Assembly: GCF_008711155.1 (NCBI RefSeq) | Contig: NZ_VUYQ01000004.1 | Location: forward strand, 21,358 to 85,357 | Direction: 5' to 3' | Source of the DNA: Dechloromonas sp. CZR5 | GTDB lineage: Bacteria > Pseudomonadota > Gammaproteobacteria > Burkholderiales > Rhodocyclaceae | Length of the DNA: 64,000 nt | Shown: one piece after another, positions 29,814 through 37,909 of the stretch | How the letters are laid out: each line of letters begins with the position of its first letter | Position numbering within the stretch: position 1 is the stretch's first letter | The notes under the pieces: generated by a model | Seen by the model: the letters and a program-made list of their open reading frames with translations, nothing else | The model's database searches: none | What the model was told of the DNA's origin: nothing | Position numbers and translations under genes: made by a program

Positions 29814-29839
29814 GCTACGGGGGCGCAAGCCCCCGTAGC
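29814..29839 (+). terminator. Strong hairpin after nirS
   Basis: An 11-pair perfect stem (GCTACGGGGGC / GCCCCCGTAGC) with a GCAA tetraloop and no T run. It probably protects the nirS mRNA 3' end or partly stops transcription before the accessory genes, giving nirS higher expression. Confidence 0.6.
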
Positions 29840-29910
29840 ATATGAAGCAGCACAAAACGAAGCTGTTTTGATTTAGCCGAATTCGTATCACTTTTGTGGA
29901 GATGACCACG

Positions 29911-30744
29911 ATGAACAAGCATTTCGTTTCCCTGGCAGTCGCCGGTGCCTTCATGGCGCTGGGTTCGCAAGCGGCGATTGCCGCGCCGGACTGGGCCAAG
30001 GTGGGCAAGAGCACGATTCACGTATTCCATCCGGGTGCTGCGCCGCTCGAGTGGCTGCAGGGCAAGGGCGAACACAGCGGCGCCAGCGGCCTGAAAAAGG
30101 GTGAAAGCTGCGCCGGCTGCCACGTTGAGGACGGCAAGCTGTCGCTCGATCTCAAGCGGTTGGCCAGCAAGGAAATGGAGCCCAAGGGCGCACCGAAGAC
30201 CATGACCTATCCGGTTACCGTTCAGGCGGCCTTCGATGCTTCCAACCTCTATGTGCGTCTGACCTTCAAGGCACCGACCGGTGGCTTCGATCATTCGGAC
30301 AAGGAGAACGAGGTCAAGGCGACCATCATGTTCCCGAACGACAAGGTTCCTCTGGCCGATCAGGCGGGCTGCTGGTCGGCTTGCCATGAAGATGCCAAGG
30401 GCATGCCGAAGGGCAAGGACAAGACCAAGCATGTGAATGCTGGCGTTATGGATCTGATGCAGTGGAAGAGTAGCGGCAAGTCGGTCGATGGTTTTGTCGC
30501 CGACAAGCGCAACATGGAAGGCGGCAAGGCCGGTGCGACCGCCGAGGGTGCCAAGGCAGGCGATACCTACACCGTCACCTTCACCCGTAAGCTGGCCGGC
30601 AATGCCGTGCTCGCTCCCGGCAAGGCCGTACCGTTCGGCATCGCCATCCACGCCGACAATGCGGCCGGCCGCTTCCACCACGTCTCCTTCGGCCACACCA
30701 TCGGTCTCGGTGCCGACGGCGACGTGAAGGCTGCCAAGCAGTAA
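29911..30744 (+). CDS. Diheme-type cytochrome with ethylbenzene-dehydrogenase-like heme domain
   Basis: 277-residue periplasmic protein (signal peptide ends AAIAAP). It has a canonical heme c motif CAGCH at C67-C70-H71 and a second, unusual CX3CH motif, CWSACH at C154-C158-H159, inside an EB_dh/cytochrome c-552-like domain (ASNLYVRLTFKAPTGG to VPFGIAIHADNAAGRFHHVSFG). It takes the place where other nirS clusters carry nirM or nirB, so it probably donates electrons to NirS; this is inference. ATG 29911 was chosen over GTG 29896 and ATG 29902 because GTGGAG then serves as ribosome site. Confidence 0.82.
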   Translation: MNKHFVSLAVAGAFMALGSQAAIAAPDWAKVGKSTIHVFHPGAAPLEWLQGKGEHSGASGLKKGESCAGCHVEDGKLSLDLKRLASKEMEPKGAPKTMTYPVTVQAAFDASNLYVRLTFKAPTGGFDHSDKENEVKATIMFPNDKVPLADQAGCWSACHEDAKGMPKGKDKTKHVNAGVMDLMQWKSSGKSVDGFVADKRNMEGGKAGATAEGAKAGDTYTVTFTRKLAGNAVLAPGKAVPFGIAIHADNAAGRFHHVSFGHTIGLGADGDVKAAKQ

Positions 30745-30751
30745 CCTGCCC

Positions 30752-31105
30752 ATGCCATCCGGAAGACCGACTGCTCGATCCGGGTGGCCCTGTCAGGGAG
30801 GGGCGCTGGCTGTGCTGGCGCTCCTTTTTTCATCGGCGACTGCCCAAACGACCGTCGATGTGACGATCGAAGGTTACCGTTTCGAGCCGGCCGAGGTCCG
30901 TATCCGGGTCGGCGATAGCGTCCGCTGGACGAATCGCGAGAAGCGGACCAGTCATTCCGTCCTTTTCCCGGCCGACAAGGGCCTCGAATCCGAGCGCCTG
31001 TTCCCGGACGAGAGCTGGACTCGCCGTTTCGACAAGGCGGGGCGCCATGACTATCATTGCGGTCCGCATCCGGAAATGAAAGGGAGTGTCGTTGTCTCCG
31101 AATAA
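30752..31105 (+). CDS. Amicyanin-like cupredoxin
   Basis: 117-residue exported type 1 copper protein. Ligands are H68 (SHSV), C103, H106 and M109; the C-x2-H-x2-M spacing of YHCGPHPEM is that of amicyanin rather than plastocyanin or azurin. The N-terminus is a Sec-type signal after a basic stretch. It starts 7 bases after the diheme cytochrome and its end overlaps nirC. Likely a small electron carrier to NirS; amicyanin's usual partner methylamine dehydrogenase is absent here. Confidence 0.88.
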   Translation: MPSGRPTARSGWPCQGGALAVLALLFSSATAQTTVDVTIEGYRFEPAEVRIRVGDSVRWTNREKRTSHSVLFPADKGLESERLFPDESWTRRFDKAGRHDYHCGPHPEMKGSVVVSE

Positions 31106-31409
31106 GCTGGCGCTTGCCTTGCTCGCCGTATCGTGCGTCGCCTGGGGATCTGAGCCCAACGCGGCGCGCCAGAAGGAATTGGTGCATCTGGTCCGGCAGG
31201 ATTGCGGTTCCTGTCACGGGATGAGTTTGAAAGGCGGGCTCGGACCGGCCTTGCTGCCGGAGAACTTGCGCGACAAGCCGGCCGAGGGACTGACTGCAAC
31301 GATCTATTACGGTCGCCCGGGAACGCCGATGCCGCCGTGGAAGCAGTTCATGTCGGAAGCCGAAGCCGCCTGGATTGTCGATAAACTGATGACTGCCTTT
31401 CCCGAATAA
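31086..31409 (+). CDS. nirC: Cytochrome c55x NirC
   Basis: 107-residue monoheme cytochrome c with a short signal peptide and the heme motif CGSCH at 40-44 followed by GMSLKGGLGPALLPENL, and a TIYYGRPGTPMPPW segment characteristic of NirC. NirC can pass electrons to NirS or in heme d1 maturation. The GTG at 31086 overlaps the cupredoxin 3' end by 20 bases; TTG 31092 is better spaced from GGGAG and may be the real start. Confidence 0.9.
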   Translation: MSLSPNKLALALLAVSCVAWGSEPNAARQKELVHLVRQDCGSCHGMSLKGGLGPALLPENLRDKPAEGLTATIYYGRPGTPMPPWKQFMSEAEAAWIVDKLMTAFPE

Positions 31410-31426
31410 GCCCCTGCGAGATCACC

Positions 31427-32590
31427 ATGCGCCTGTTGCTGAGTCTGTTCCTTGTCCTCCTGCTCAATGCCTGTGCCGGCCCACAGTTGCGTGGTACCGG
31501 CGATCTGGGCCTGATCATCGAGCGGTCGAGTGGCCACGTCACGCTGGTCAATACGTCCACGCGCCAGCCCTACGCGCGGATTGCCGGCCTGGGCGATCTT
31601 TCCCATGCCTCCGCCGTTTATTCGCGGGATGGTCGTTATGCGTTCATTTTCGGCCGTGACGGCGGCCTGACCAAGATCGACCTGCTCGAAGCCAAGATCG
31701 TCAAGCGCGTCATCCAGTCGGGCAACGCCATCGGCGGCTCGATTTCGCAGGATGGCCGCATTGTCGTCGCCCAGAACTATTCGCCGGGCGGCATCAAGGC
31801 CTTCGATGCCGAGACGCTTGAGTTGCTGTCCGAAGTGCCGGCCGAATACGCGCCGGGCAAATTCTCCAAGGTCGTCGGCCTGGCCGATACGGCAGGCAAC
31901 AAGTTCGCCTATGCCTTGTTCGAGGGGGGCGAAATCCGGGTGACCGATTTCAGTGACCCGAAGCAGCCCAAGACCCAGCGTTTCCCGGCTGGCAGCCAGC
32001 CGTACGACGGTCTGGTAACGCCTGATGGTCGCTATTTCCTGGCCGGTCTGTTCGGCGAGGACGGTGTCGCCATGCTCGACCTCTGGCAGCCGGAAAAGGG
32101 CGCCCGCAAAATTCTCGAAAAGTACGGTCGTGGCGAGGAAAAGCTGCCGGTGTTCAAGATGCCGCACCTGCGCGGCTGGTCCGTGGCACAAGGCAAGGCC
32201 TACTTGCCGGCAATCGGACGACATGAGGTGCTGGTTGTCGATGTGGCGACCTGGAAGGAAGTGGGGCGGATTCCGGTGCGCGGCCAGCCGGTCTTCGTGA
32301 TGGCGCGCCCCGACGGGCGGCAGATCTGGGTCAATTTCGCCTTCCCCGACAATGGCAAGATCGACGTGATCGATACGCTGGCGGGCAAGGTCGTGCATAA
32401 CATGGAGCCGGGCAAGGGCATCCTGCACATGGAGTTTGCGCCGCGTGGCGAGAATATCTGGCTCTCGGCGCGTGACGACAACAAGGTCGTCATCTACAAC
32501 ACCGAGAATTTCACCAAGCAGGGTGAGATCGTGGCCGACAGTCCCTCCGGCATCTTCTTCACCTCGCGCGCCGTACGCATTGGCTTCTGA
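31427..32590 (+). CDS. nirF: Heme d1 biosynthesis protein NirF
   Basis: 387-residue periplasmic lipoprotein (lipobox LLNAC, Cys 16) folding as a propeller related to the NirS d1 domain. It is required for a late step in heme d1 formation. Recognisable segments are SRDGRYAFIFGRDGGLTKID, AQNYSPGGIKAFD and the C-terminal GIFFTSRAVRIGF. Its stop overlaps the nirDL start (TGATG). Confidence 0.94.
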   Translation: MRLLLSLFLVLLLNACAGPQLRGTGDLGLIIERSSGHVTLVNTSTRQPYARIAGLGDLSHASAVYSRDGRYAFIFGRDGGLTKIDLLEAKIVKRVIQSGNAIGGSISQDGRIVVAQNYSPGGIKAFDAETLELLSEVPAEYAPGKFSKVVGLADTAGNKFAYALFEGGEIRVTDFSDPKQPKTQRFPAGSQPYDGLVTPDGRYFLAGLFGEDGVAMLDLWQPEKGARKILEKYGRGEEKLPVFKMPHLRGWSVAQGKAYLPAIGRHEVLVVDVATWKEVGRIPVRGQPVFVMARPDGRQIWVNFAFPDNGKIDVIDTLAGKVVHNMEPGKGILHMEFAPRGENIWLSARDDNKVVIYNTENFTKQGEIVADSPSGIFFTSRAVRIGF

Positions 32591-33558
32591 TGGACGATAC
32601 ACTCGACTTTCACCTGCTGAACGATTTTCAACGCGATTTTCCGCTCTGTCCGGCACCTTTCGCCGAATTGGCATCGCGGCTGGGGGTTGCCGAAAAAGTG
32701 GTGCTCGGGCGGCTCGACAACCTGCGCCGGGAAGGAAAAATATCCCGGGTGGGCGCGGTCTTCGCACCCAAGCGGATTGGCGCCTCGACGCTGGCGGCCA
32801 TGGCTGTGCCGCCGGAAAAACTGGCGGCGGTGGCTGCAGCGGTCAACCGCTTCCCTGAGGTCAACCACAACTACGAGCGCGAACATCGCTACAACCTGTG
32901 GTTTGTCGTCACCGCAGCCAGCGAGGGGCGCCTGCAGGCGACGCTGGGGGCCATCGAGCAGGCCGCCGGCTACCGCCTGATGCCCCTGCCCTTGCTGGAA
33001 GAGTTCCACATCGACCTCGGCTTCTCGCTCGATGGCAAGCGGCAAAAGCGCGAAGTGGCCGCCGTTCCGGTCACACCCGTGCAGCCGATCGGTGAAATCG
33101 AGCGTCGCTTGATTTCGGTTCTGCAGGAAGGGTTGCCCATGTTCATCCGGCCTTTCCAGTTGATTGCCAATCGTGTCGGCAGTTCCGAAAGCGACGTGCT
33201 GGGCCGCATCAGGGCCTGGCTTGAGGAGGGGGCGATCAAGCGTTTCGGCGTCGTCGTCCGTCACCACGAACTCGGTTTTCGGGCCAACGCCATGCTGGTG
33301 CACGACATCCCCGATGATCGGGTCAGCGAATTGGGGCGTGCCCTGGCCGTCGAGCCGGCGGTTACCCTCTGTTATCGGCGGCCACGTTGCCTGCCTGACT
33401 GGCCGTACAACCTGTTCTGCATGATCCACGGCAAGGCGCGCGACGAAGTCGAGGCGATCATCGCCAACCTGCGTCAGCGCCATGGCCTGGATGACTGCGC
33501 GCACGAAACGCTGTTTTCGCTCACCCGTTTCAAGCAGAACGGGGCGCGCTATGCGTGA
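32590..33558 (+). CDS. Siroheme decarboxylase NirDL (fused NirD and NirL)
   Basis: 322-residue fusion of two Lrp/AsnC-like siroheme decarboxylase units. The first (1-150) contains NHNYEREHRYNLWFVV, as in NirD/NirG. The second (165-322) contains TLCYRRPRCLPDWPYNLFCMIHG, as in NirL/NirH. Each begins with a winged-helix-like stretch. The proteins decarboxylate siroheme to 12,18-didecarboxysiroheme and are not regulators. Fused NirDL occurs in some denitrifiers; others have separate genes. Confidence 0.93.
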   Translation: MDDTLDFHLLNDFQRDFPLCPAPFAELASRLGVAEKVVLGRLDNLRREGKISRVGAVFAPKRIGASTLAAMAVPPEKLAAVAAAVNRFPEVNHNYEREHRYNLWFVVTAASEGRLQATLGAIEQAAGYRLMPLPLLEEFHIDLGFSLDGKRQKREVAAVPVTPVQPIGEIERRLISVLQEGLPMFIRPFQLIANRVGSSESDVLGRIRAWLEEGAIKRFGVVVRHHELGFRANAMLVHDIPDDRVSELGRALAVEPAVTLCYRRPRCLPDWPYNLFCMIHGKARDEVEAIIANLRQRHGLDDCAHETLFSLTRFKQNGARYA

Positions 33559-34009
33559 GCTCGACGCCATCGATCGCGCGATCATCGATACCTTGCAGGG
33601 CGACTTCCCGTTGACCGAGCATCCCTATGCGCAGGCGGCAGAACGTCTTGGCATTGCCGAGGCGGATCTTCTGGCGCGTCTGGAACGGATGCTGGCCGAC
33701 AAGGTGCTGACGCGTTTCGGCCCGATGTTTCAGATCGAACGCATGGGCGGCGCCTTCGTGCTGGCGGCGCTGGCCGTTCCCGAGGCGCGCTACGAAACAG
33801 TGACCGCGCAGGTCAATGCCTTGCCGCAGGTGGCGCACAACTATCGGCGCGAGCACCTGCTCAACATGTGGTTTGTCCTGGCGACCGAGAAGCCTGAGGG
33901 GATTGCCGAAGCCATTGCGCAGATCGAGGCGGAGACCGGACTTCCGGTGCATGCCTTTCCCAAGGAACGGGAGTACTTCGTGCAGATGCAACTGGAGGCC
34001 CGGGTATGA
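33551..34009 (+). CDS. nirG: Siroheme decarboxylase subunit NirG
   Basis: 152 residues, one AsnC-like siroheme decarboxylase unit. It resembles the first half of NirDL: compare AHNYRREHLLNMWFVLA here with NHNYEREHRYNLWFVV there, so it is assigned NirG rather than NirH. Start overlaps nirDL by 8 bases and the end overlaps nirH by 4, so the order DL-G-H is translationally coupled. Confidence 0.9.
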   Translation: MRELDAIDRAIIDTLQGDFPLTEHPYAQAAERLGIAEADLLARLERMLADKVLTRFGPMFQIERMGGAFVLAALAVPEARYETVTAQVNALPQVAHNYRREHLLNMWFVLATEKPEGIAEAIAQIEAETGLPVHAFPKEREYFVQMQLEARV

Positions 34010-34485
34010 TCGGTGACGACATCGACCGTGCCCTGATCGTGGCCACGCAAGGCGGCCTGCCGCTGGTCGGCGAGCCGTATCGCGCGCTGGGCGAGGAATT
34101 GGGCATTTCGGCCAGCGAGGTCATCGAACGGCTCGGGCGGATGCTCGAGAGCGGACTGATCCGGCGGATAGGCGCCGTACCCAATCACTACGCCATCGGC
34201 TGGACGGCCAACGGCATGACGGTCTGGGATGTCGACGATGCCGAGGTCGACCGTCTGGGCGGCCTGGTCGGTTCCTTGCCCTTCGTGACCCATTGCTATC
34301 GCCGGCCGCGTTCGCTGCCGGCCTGGCCCTACAACCTTTTCGCCATGGTGCACGGCAGTTCGCGGGAGGAGTGCGCGACCAAGGCCCGGGATATCCAGGC
34401 CCTGCTCGGCGCCGCCTGCCGGGGTAGCGACATCCTGTATTCGACGCGCATTCTGAAGAAAACCGGCTTGCGTATCGGTGCCTGA
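34006..34485 (+). CDS. nirH: Siroheme decarboxylase subunit NirH
   Basis: 159 residues, resembling the second half of NirDL (THCYRRPRSLPAWPYNLFAMVHG), so assigned NirH. It is the last gene of the left nir operon. The conserved Arg-rich CYRRPR segment is intact. No terminator with a T run follows within the next 60 bases. Confidence 0.9.
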   Translation: MIGDDIDRALIVATQGGLPLVGEPYRALGEELGISASEVIERLGRMLESGLIRRIGAVPNHYAIGWTANGMTVWDVDDAEVDRLGGLVGSLPFVTHCYRRPRSLPAWPYNLFAMVHGSSREECATKARDIQALLGAACRGSDILYSTRILKKTGLRIGA

Positions 34486-34685
34486 TTGCCGGCTGGCAAA
34501 GGAATTCGTTTGCCATTCAGGCGGATAGCGCGTATTGTGCACCGCAGCGAATTTCAAGTAGTGTTGTTGTCTCGTTGGTTTAGTTCCCGTACTTCTGCGG
34601 CGCCATTCCCGCATTCCCACCTCGCCGTCTTGATCTCGCCCCATGCAAGGGGCTATGCCCCGTAACCAACCCGGAGATTCAAGAT
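34486..34685 (+). promoter_or_regulatory. Long 5' leader region of cspA
   Basis: A 200-base non-coding stretch between nirH and cspA. Cold-shock genes typically have long leaders that fold differently at low temperature. I see a small self-complementary element (GCAAGGGGCTATGCCCC) about 30 bases before the start and no ORF. Transcription start and structure are not determined. Confidence 0.35.
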
Positions 34686-34889
34686 ATGGCACAAGGTACC
34701 GTCAAGTGGTTCAACGATTCCAAAGGTTTTGGCTTCATCACCCCGGATGGTGGTGGCGAAGACCTGTTCGCGCATTTCTCGGCCATTCAGTCGCAAGGTT
34801 TCAAAACCCTGGCTGAAGGTCAGCGCGTCAGCTTTGAAGTAACCACCGGCCCGAAGGGCAAGCAGGCCAGCAACATCCAGGCTGCCTGA
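34686..34889 (+). CDS. cspA: Cold-shock protein (CspA family)
   Basis: 67-residue RNA-binding OB-fold with both ribonucleoprotein motifs ([12 protein letters not shown] and DLFAHFSAI) intact. It acts as an RNA chaperone. The gene lies between nirH and an IF-1 paralogue, a pairing that suggests a joint role in translation at low temperature or slow growth. Confidence 0.95.
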   Translation: MAQGTVKWFNDSKGFGFITPDGGGEDLFAHFSAIQSQGFKTLAEGQRVSFEVTTGPKGKQASNIQAA

Positions 34890-34928
34890 TCGCTGGCGCG
34901 GACCCGTCCGGCGTCCGCGTCCCTGTGT

Positions 34929-34948
34929 GGCCCGACCTGCGTCGGGCC
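34929..34948 (+). terminator. Hairpin between cspA and infA
   Basis: GGCCCGAC-CTGC-GTCGGGCC stem-loop without a following T run; possibly an mRNA-end hairpin for cspA or a structure in the infA leader. Confidence 0.35.
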
Positions 34949-34974
34949 GCCTCATTCCCTGAATGGAGGCCGCC

Positions 34975-35232
34975 ATGGCCAAAGAAGAATTGCTCGAGAT
35001 GCAAGGCGTCGTTGCTGACGTCCTGCCCGACTCCCGCTTTCTCGTTAATCTGGAAAATGGTCACTCGCTGATCGCCTACACCGCCGGCAAGATGCGCAAG
35101 CACCACATCCGTATTCTGGCCGGCGACAAAGTGACGCTTGAGTTGTCGCCCTACGATTTGAGCAAGGGCCGGATCACTTTCCGTCACATTGAAGGACGCA
35201 TGCCGTCGGCACCCAGGGTCAGGCGCGCCTGA
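34975..35232 (+). CDS. infA: Translation initiation factor IF-1 (85-residue paralogue)
   Basis: OB-fold factor that occupies the ribosomal A site during initiation. The N-terminus [22 protein letters not shown] and the segment [39 protein letters not shown] are conserved. It has a C-terminal extension ([15 protein letters not shown]) beyond the usual 72 residues, as in the second IF-1 of many betaproteobacteria. ATG 34975 has GGAGG at 5 bases. It is not in a ribosomal-protein operon. Confidence 0.92.
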   Translation: MAKEELLEMQGVVADVLPDSRFLVNLENGHSLIAYTAGKMRKHHIRILAGDKVTLELSPYDLSKGRITFRHIEGRMPSAPRVRRA

Positions 35233-35275
35233 GCCGCTTGGGAGAAAAACGGCAACGCGGCACGTCCGCAAAGTG

Positions 35276-35304
35276 AAAAGCCCGGCCTGCGCCGGGCTTT
35301 TTTT
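35276..35304. terminator. Bidirectional terminator between infA and cphA
   Basis: AAAAGCCCGGC-CTGC-GCCGGGCTTTTTTT: a seven-pair GC stem with a T run on one strand and a run of four A on the other, placed between the convergent ends of infA and cphA. It serves infA strongly and cphA plausibly. Confidence 0.85.
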
Positions 35305-35319
35305 CTTCAGAAAGAAAGG

Positions 35320-37893
35320 TCAGGCCGTTTCGGCGATGCGCCCGGCGATGTGGGCCAGCGCTTCCTCGACCTGATCGATCAGGATCAGGCAGAGGTCGCC
35401 CGGCTGCAGGCGCTCCAGCGCCCGATCGATGGCATTGAATTCACCGGTGATTTCGTCGATGCGCTTGGTGCGTCTGGCGCCCTTCAGGCCATCGCGCAAC
35501 AGGGCGACGACTTCGCCGTCCTCGCGGCCGCGCTGGCAAGCATCCTGGTAAAGGATGGCATCGTCGAAGGCATTGCCCAGAATCTCGGTCTGCTGGCGGA
35601 TATCCTCGTCGCGCCGGTCGCCGGCACCGCTGATCACCACCGAGCGACGTACGGCCGGCATGCCCTCGACCGCCTGAACCAGGGCCTGCATGGCGTCCGG
35701 ATTGTGTCCGTAGTCGGCGATCAGCGTGGCACCCTTGTAATCGAATACGTTGAAGCGGCCCGGCGCGGTGGCGGCGTCGCTGATGAAACCGGACAGCGCC
35801 TTCTCGATCACCGCCCAGTCCAGACCCAGTGCCCAGCCGGTGGCCGTGGCCGCCATGGCGTTTTCAACCTGGAAGCCGATGCTGCCGTTGCGGGTCAGCG
35901 GGATCGCGGAGAACGGAATGCGATAGCTCTTGCGACCCTCCTGGCAGACGATGCCTTCGTCGTTGGCGTAGACGACCCGCTTGTTCTGGGCGCGGTGCGT
36001 GGCGAGCACCGGGTTGGCCTTGTCGCGGGCGAAGAAGATGATGTTGCCCGGGCAATGGGCGGCCATGCGCGCGACCTGCGGGTCGGCTGCATTGAGGACG
36101 GCCATGCCGTGCGGGGCGACGTTTTCGACGATGACACGCTTGACCACGGCCAGTTCGTCAACGGTGGTGATGTAGTTGAGGCCCAGGTGGTCGCCGATGC
36201 CGATATTGGTCACCACGGCGACATCGCACATGTCGAAGCCCAGGCCTTCGCGCAGCACACCGCCACGGGCGGTTTCGAACACGGCAGCATCGACGTCCGG
36301 ATGCATCAGCACGTTGCGCGCGCTGCGCGGGCCGGAACAATCGCCGTTGTCGATCTGCCGGCCTTCGACATAGACGCCGTCGGTGCTGGTCATGCCGACG
36401 CGCTGGCCGTTGGCTTCGAAGATACGGCCGATCAGGCGGCTGGTCGTCGTCTTGCCGTTGGTGCCGGCGATGGCGACGATGGGAATGCGGGCGCTGTCGC
36501 CATCCGGGAACATCATGCCGACGATGGCCTTGCCGACGTCGCGGCCCTTGCCGAAGGACGGATCGAGGTGCATGCGCAGGCCGGGCGCGGCATTGACTTC
36601 GACGATGCCGCCGCCCTGGTCTTCGAGCGGCTTCAGGATGGTGTCGCACACCACGTCGATGCCGGCGATGTCGAGGCCGACCGTCTGCGCGGCGGCGACG
36701 GCGGCGGCGGCGAGGTCGGGATGGACGTCGTCGGTGACGTCGGTGGCGGTGCCGCCGGTCGACAGGTTGGCGTTGTTGCGCAGCACGACGCGGGCACCGC
36801 GCTGCGGCACCGAGTCGGCGTTATAGCCTTGCTCGGCGAGGCGGGCGAGGGCAATTTCGTCGAAGCGGATCTTGGTCAGAGACGTGGCATGGCCGTCGGA
36901 ACGGCGCGGATCGCTATTGACGATATCGACCAGCTCGCGGACCGTGTGCTTGCCGTCGCCGATGACCAGCGGCGGGTCGCGCCGGGCGGCGGCGATCAGT
37001 TTGTTGCCGATGACCAGCAGGCGCCAGTCGTGGCCGGGCAGGTACTTCTCGACCATGATGTCGTCGCGGAACTCGATGGCGACGCGATAGGCGCGGCGCA
37101 CCTGTTCCTCGCTCGTCAGATTGACCGAGATGCCCTTGCCCTGGTTGCCGTCCTGCGGCTTGACGACGACCGGCAGGCCGACTTCCTGGGCGGCTGCCCA
37201 GGCGTCGTCCTCGTTCTCGACCGGGCGGCCGTAGGGAACGGCAACGCCGGAGGCGTGCAACAGGTTCTTGGTCAGCTCCTTGTCCTGCGCAATCGACTCG
37301 GCAATGGCGCTGGTGAAGCTCGTTTCGGCGGCCTGGATGCGTTTCTGCTTGCTGCCCCAGCCGAACTGGACGAGGCTGCCCTGCGTCAGACGGCGATAGG
37401 GAATGCCGCGGGCGACGGCGGCCGCGACGATGGCGCCGGTGGAGGGGCCGAGGCGGATGTCCTCGTCGAGGTCGCGCATTTCCTTCAGCGTACCGTCGAG
37501 ATCGAAGGGGGTATCGTTCAGTGCGGCCAGGCAGAGCTGCTCGGCGTATTTGAAAGCCAGCCGGCCGACGTCTTCCTCGGAATATTCGACGACGACCTGG
37601 TAAATGCCTGCTTCGACAGTCTGCGTCGTGCGGCTGAAGGTAACCGGGCAGCCGGCCTGGGCTTGCAGGCCGAGGGCACAGAATTCGAGGGCGTGGGCCA
37701 TCGACACCGTGTCGAGGTGGTCGGAGGGAATGAGGTCGCCGAGTTCCGGAAAGCGCTCGCGCAGGCGGGCTTCGAAGCCCGGCAGGTCGGCGATGGCAAC
37801 TTCGGCGTCGGCGCAGCTGACGATGGCCTGGATGGCGGTGTGGCGGCTCCACAGGTTGGGGCCGCGCAGGGCACGAATGCGGGAAACGTCCAT
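35320..37893 (-). CDS. cphA: Cyanophycin synthetase CphA
   Basis: 857-residue enzyme that polymerises Asp and Arg into the storage polymer cyanophycin. Regions: N-terminal domain (1-160), ATP-grasp domain with VVKPQDGNQGKGISV and EVNAAPGLRMHLDPSFGKGRDV, and a C-terminal Mur-ligase half with the P-loop GTNGKTTT at 477-484 and the DYGHNPDAM motif near 720, so both catalytic halves are intact. It follows a second, shorter CphA-like gene by 16 bases. The two genes are the usual betaproteobacterial tandem. Confidence 0.95.
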   Translation of the reverse strand: MDVSRIRALRGPNLWSRHTAIQAIVSCADAEVAIADLPGFEARLRERFPELGDLIPSDHLDTVSMAHALEFCALGLQAQAGCPVTFSRTTQTVEAGIYQVVVEYSEEDVGRLAFKYAEQLCLAALNDTPFDLDGTLKEMRDLDEDIRLGPSTGAIVAAAVARGIPYRRLTQGSLVQFGWGSKQKRIQAAETSFTSAIAESIAQDKELTKNLLHASGVAVPYGRPVENEDDAWAAAQEVGLPVVVKPQDGNQGKGISVNLTSEEQVRRAYRVAIEFRDDIMVEKYLPGHDWRLLVIGNKLIAAARRDPPLVIGDGKHTVRELVDIVNSDPRRSDGHATSLTKIRFDEIALARLAEQGYNADSVPQRGARVVLRNNANLSTGGTATDVTDDVHPDLAAAAVAAAQTVGLDIAGIDVVCDTILKPLEDQGGGIVEVNAAPGLRMHLDPSFGKGRDVGKAIVGMMFPDGDSARIPIVAIAGTNGKTTTSRLIGRIFEANGQRVGMTSTDGVYVEGRQIDNGDCSGPRSARNVLMHPDVDAAVFETARGGVLREGLGFDMCDVAVVTNIGIGDHLGLNYITTVDELAVVKRVIVENVAPHGMAVLNAADPQVARMAAHCPGNIIFFARDKANPVLATHRAQNKRVVYANDEGIVCQEGRKSYRIPFSAIPLTRNGSIGFQVENAMAATATGWALGLDWAVIEKALSGFISDAATAPGRFNVFDYKGATLIADYGHNPDAMQALVQAVEGMPAVRRSVVISGAGDRRDEDIRQQTEILGNAFDDAILYQDACQRGREDGEVVALLRDGLKGARRTKRIDEITGEFNAIDRALERLQPGDLCLILIDQVEEALAHIAGRIAETA

Positions 37894-37909
37894 GACGCGA
37901 TGTTCCTTG

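Noticed and set aside
28026..30014. 662-codon minus-strand frame over nirS
   Set aside because: nirS on the plus strand has heme motif, signal peptide and RBS; the opposite frame has none.
32590..34485. Lrp/AsnC transcription regulators
   Set aside because: The three genes look AsnC-like but carry the NHNYxREH and CYRRPR motifs of siroheme decarboxylases and sit in the nir operon.
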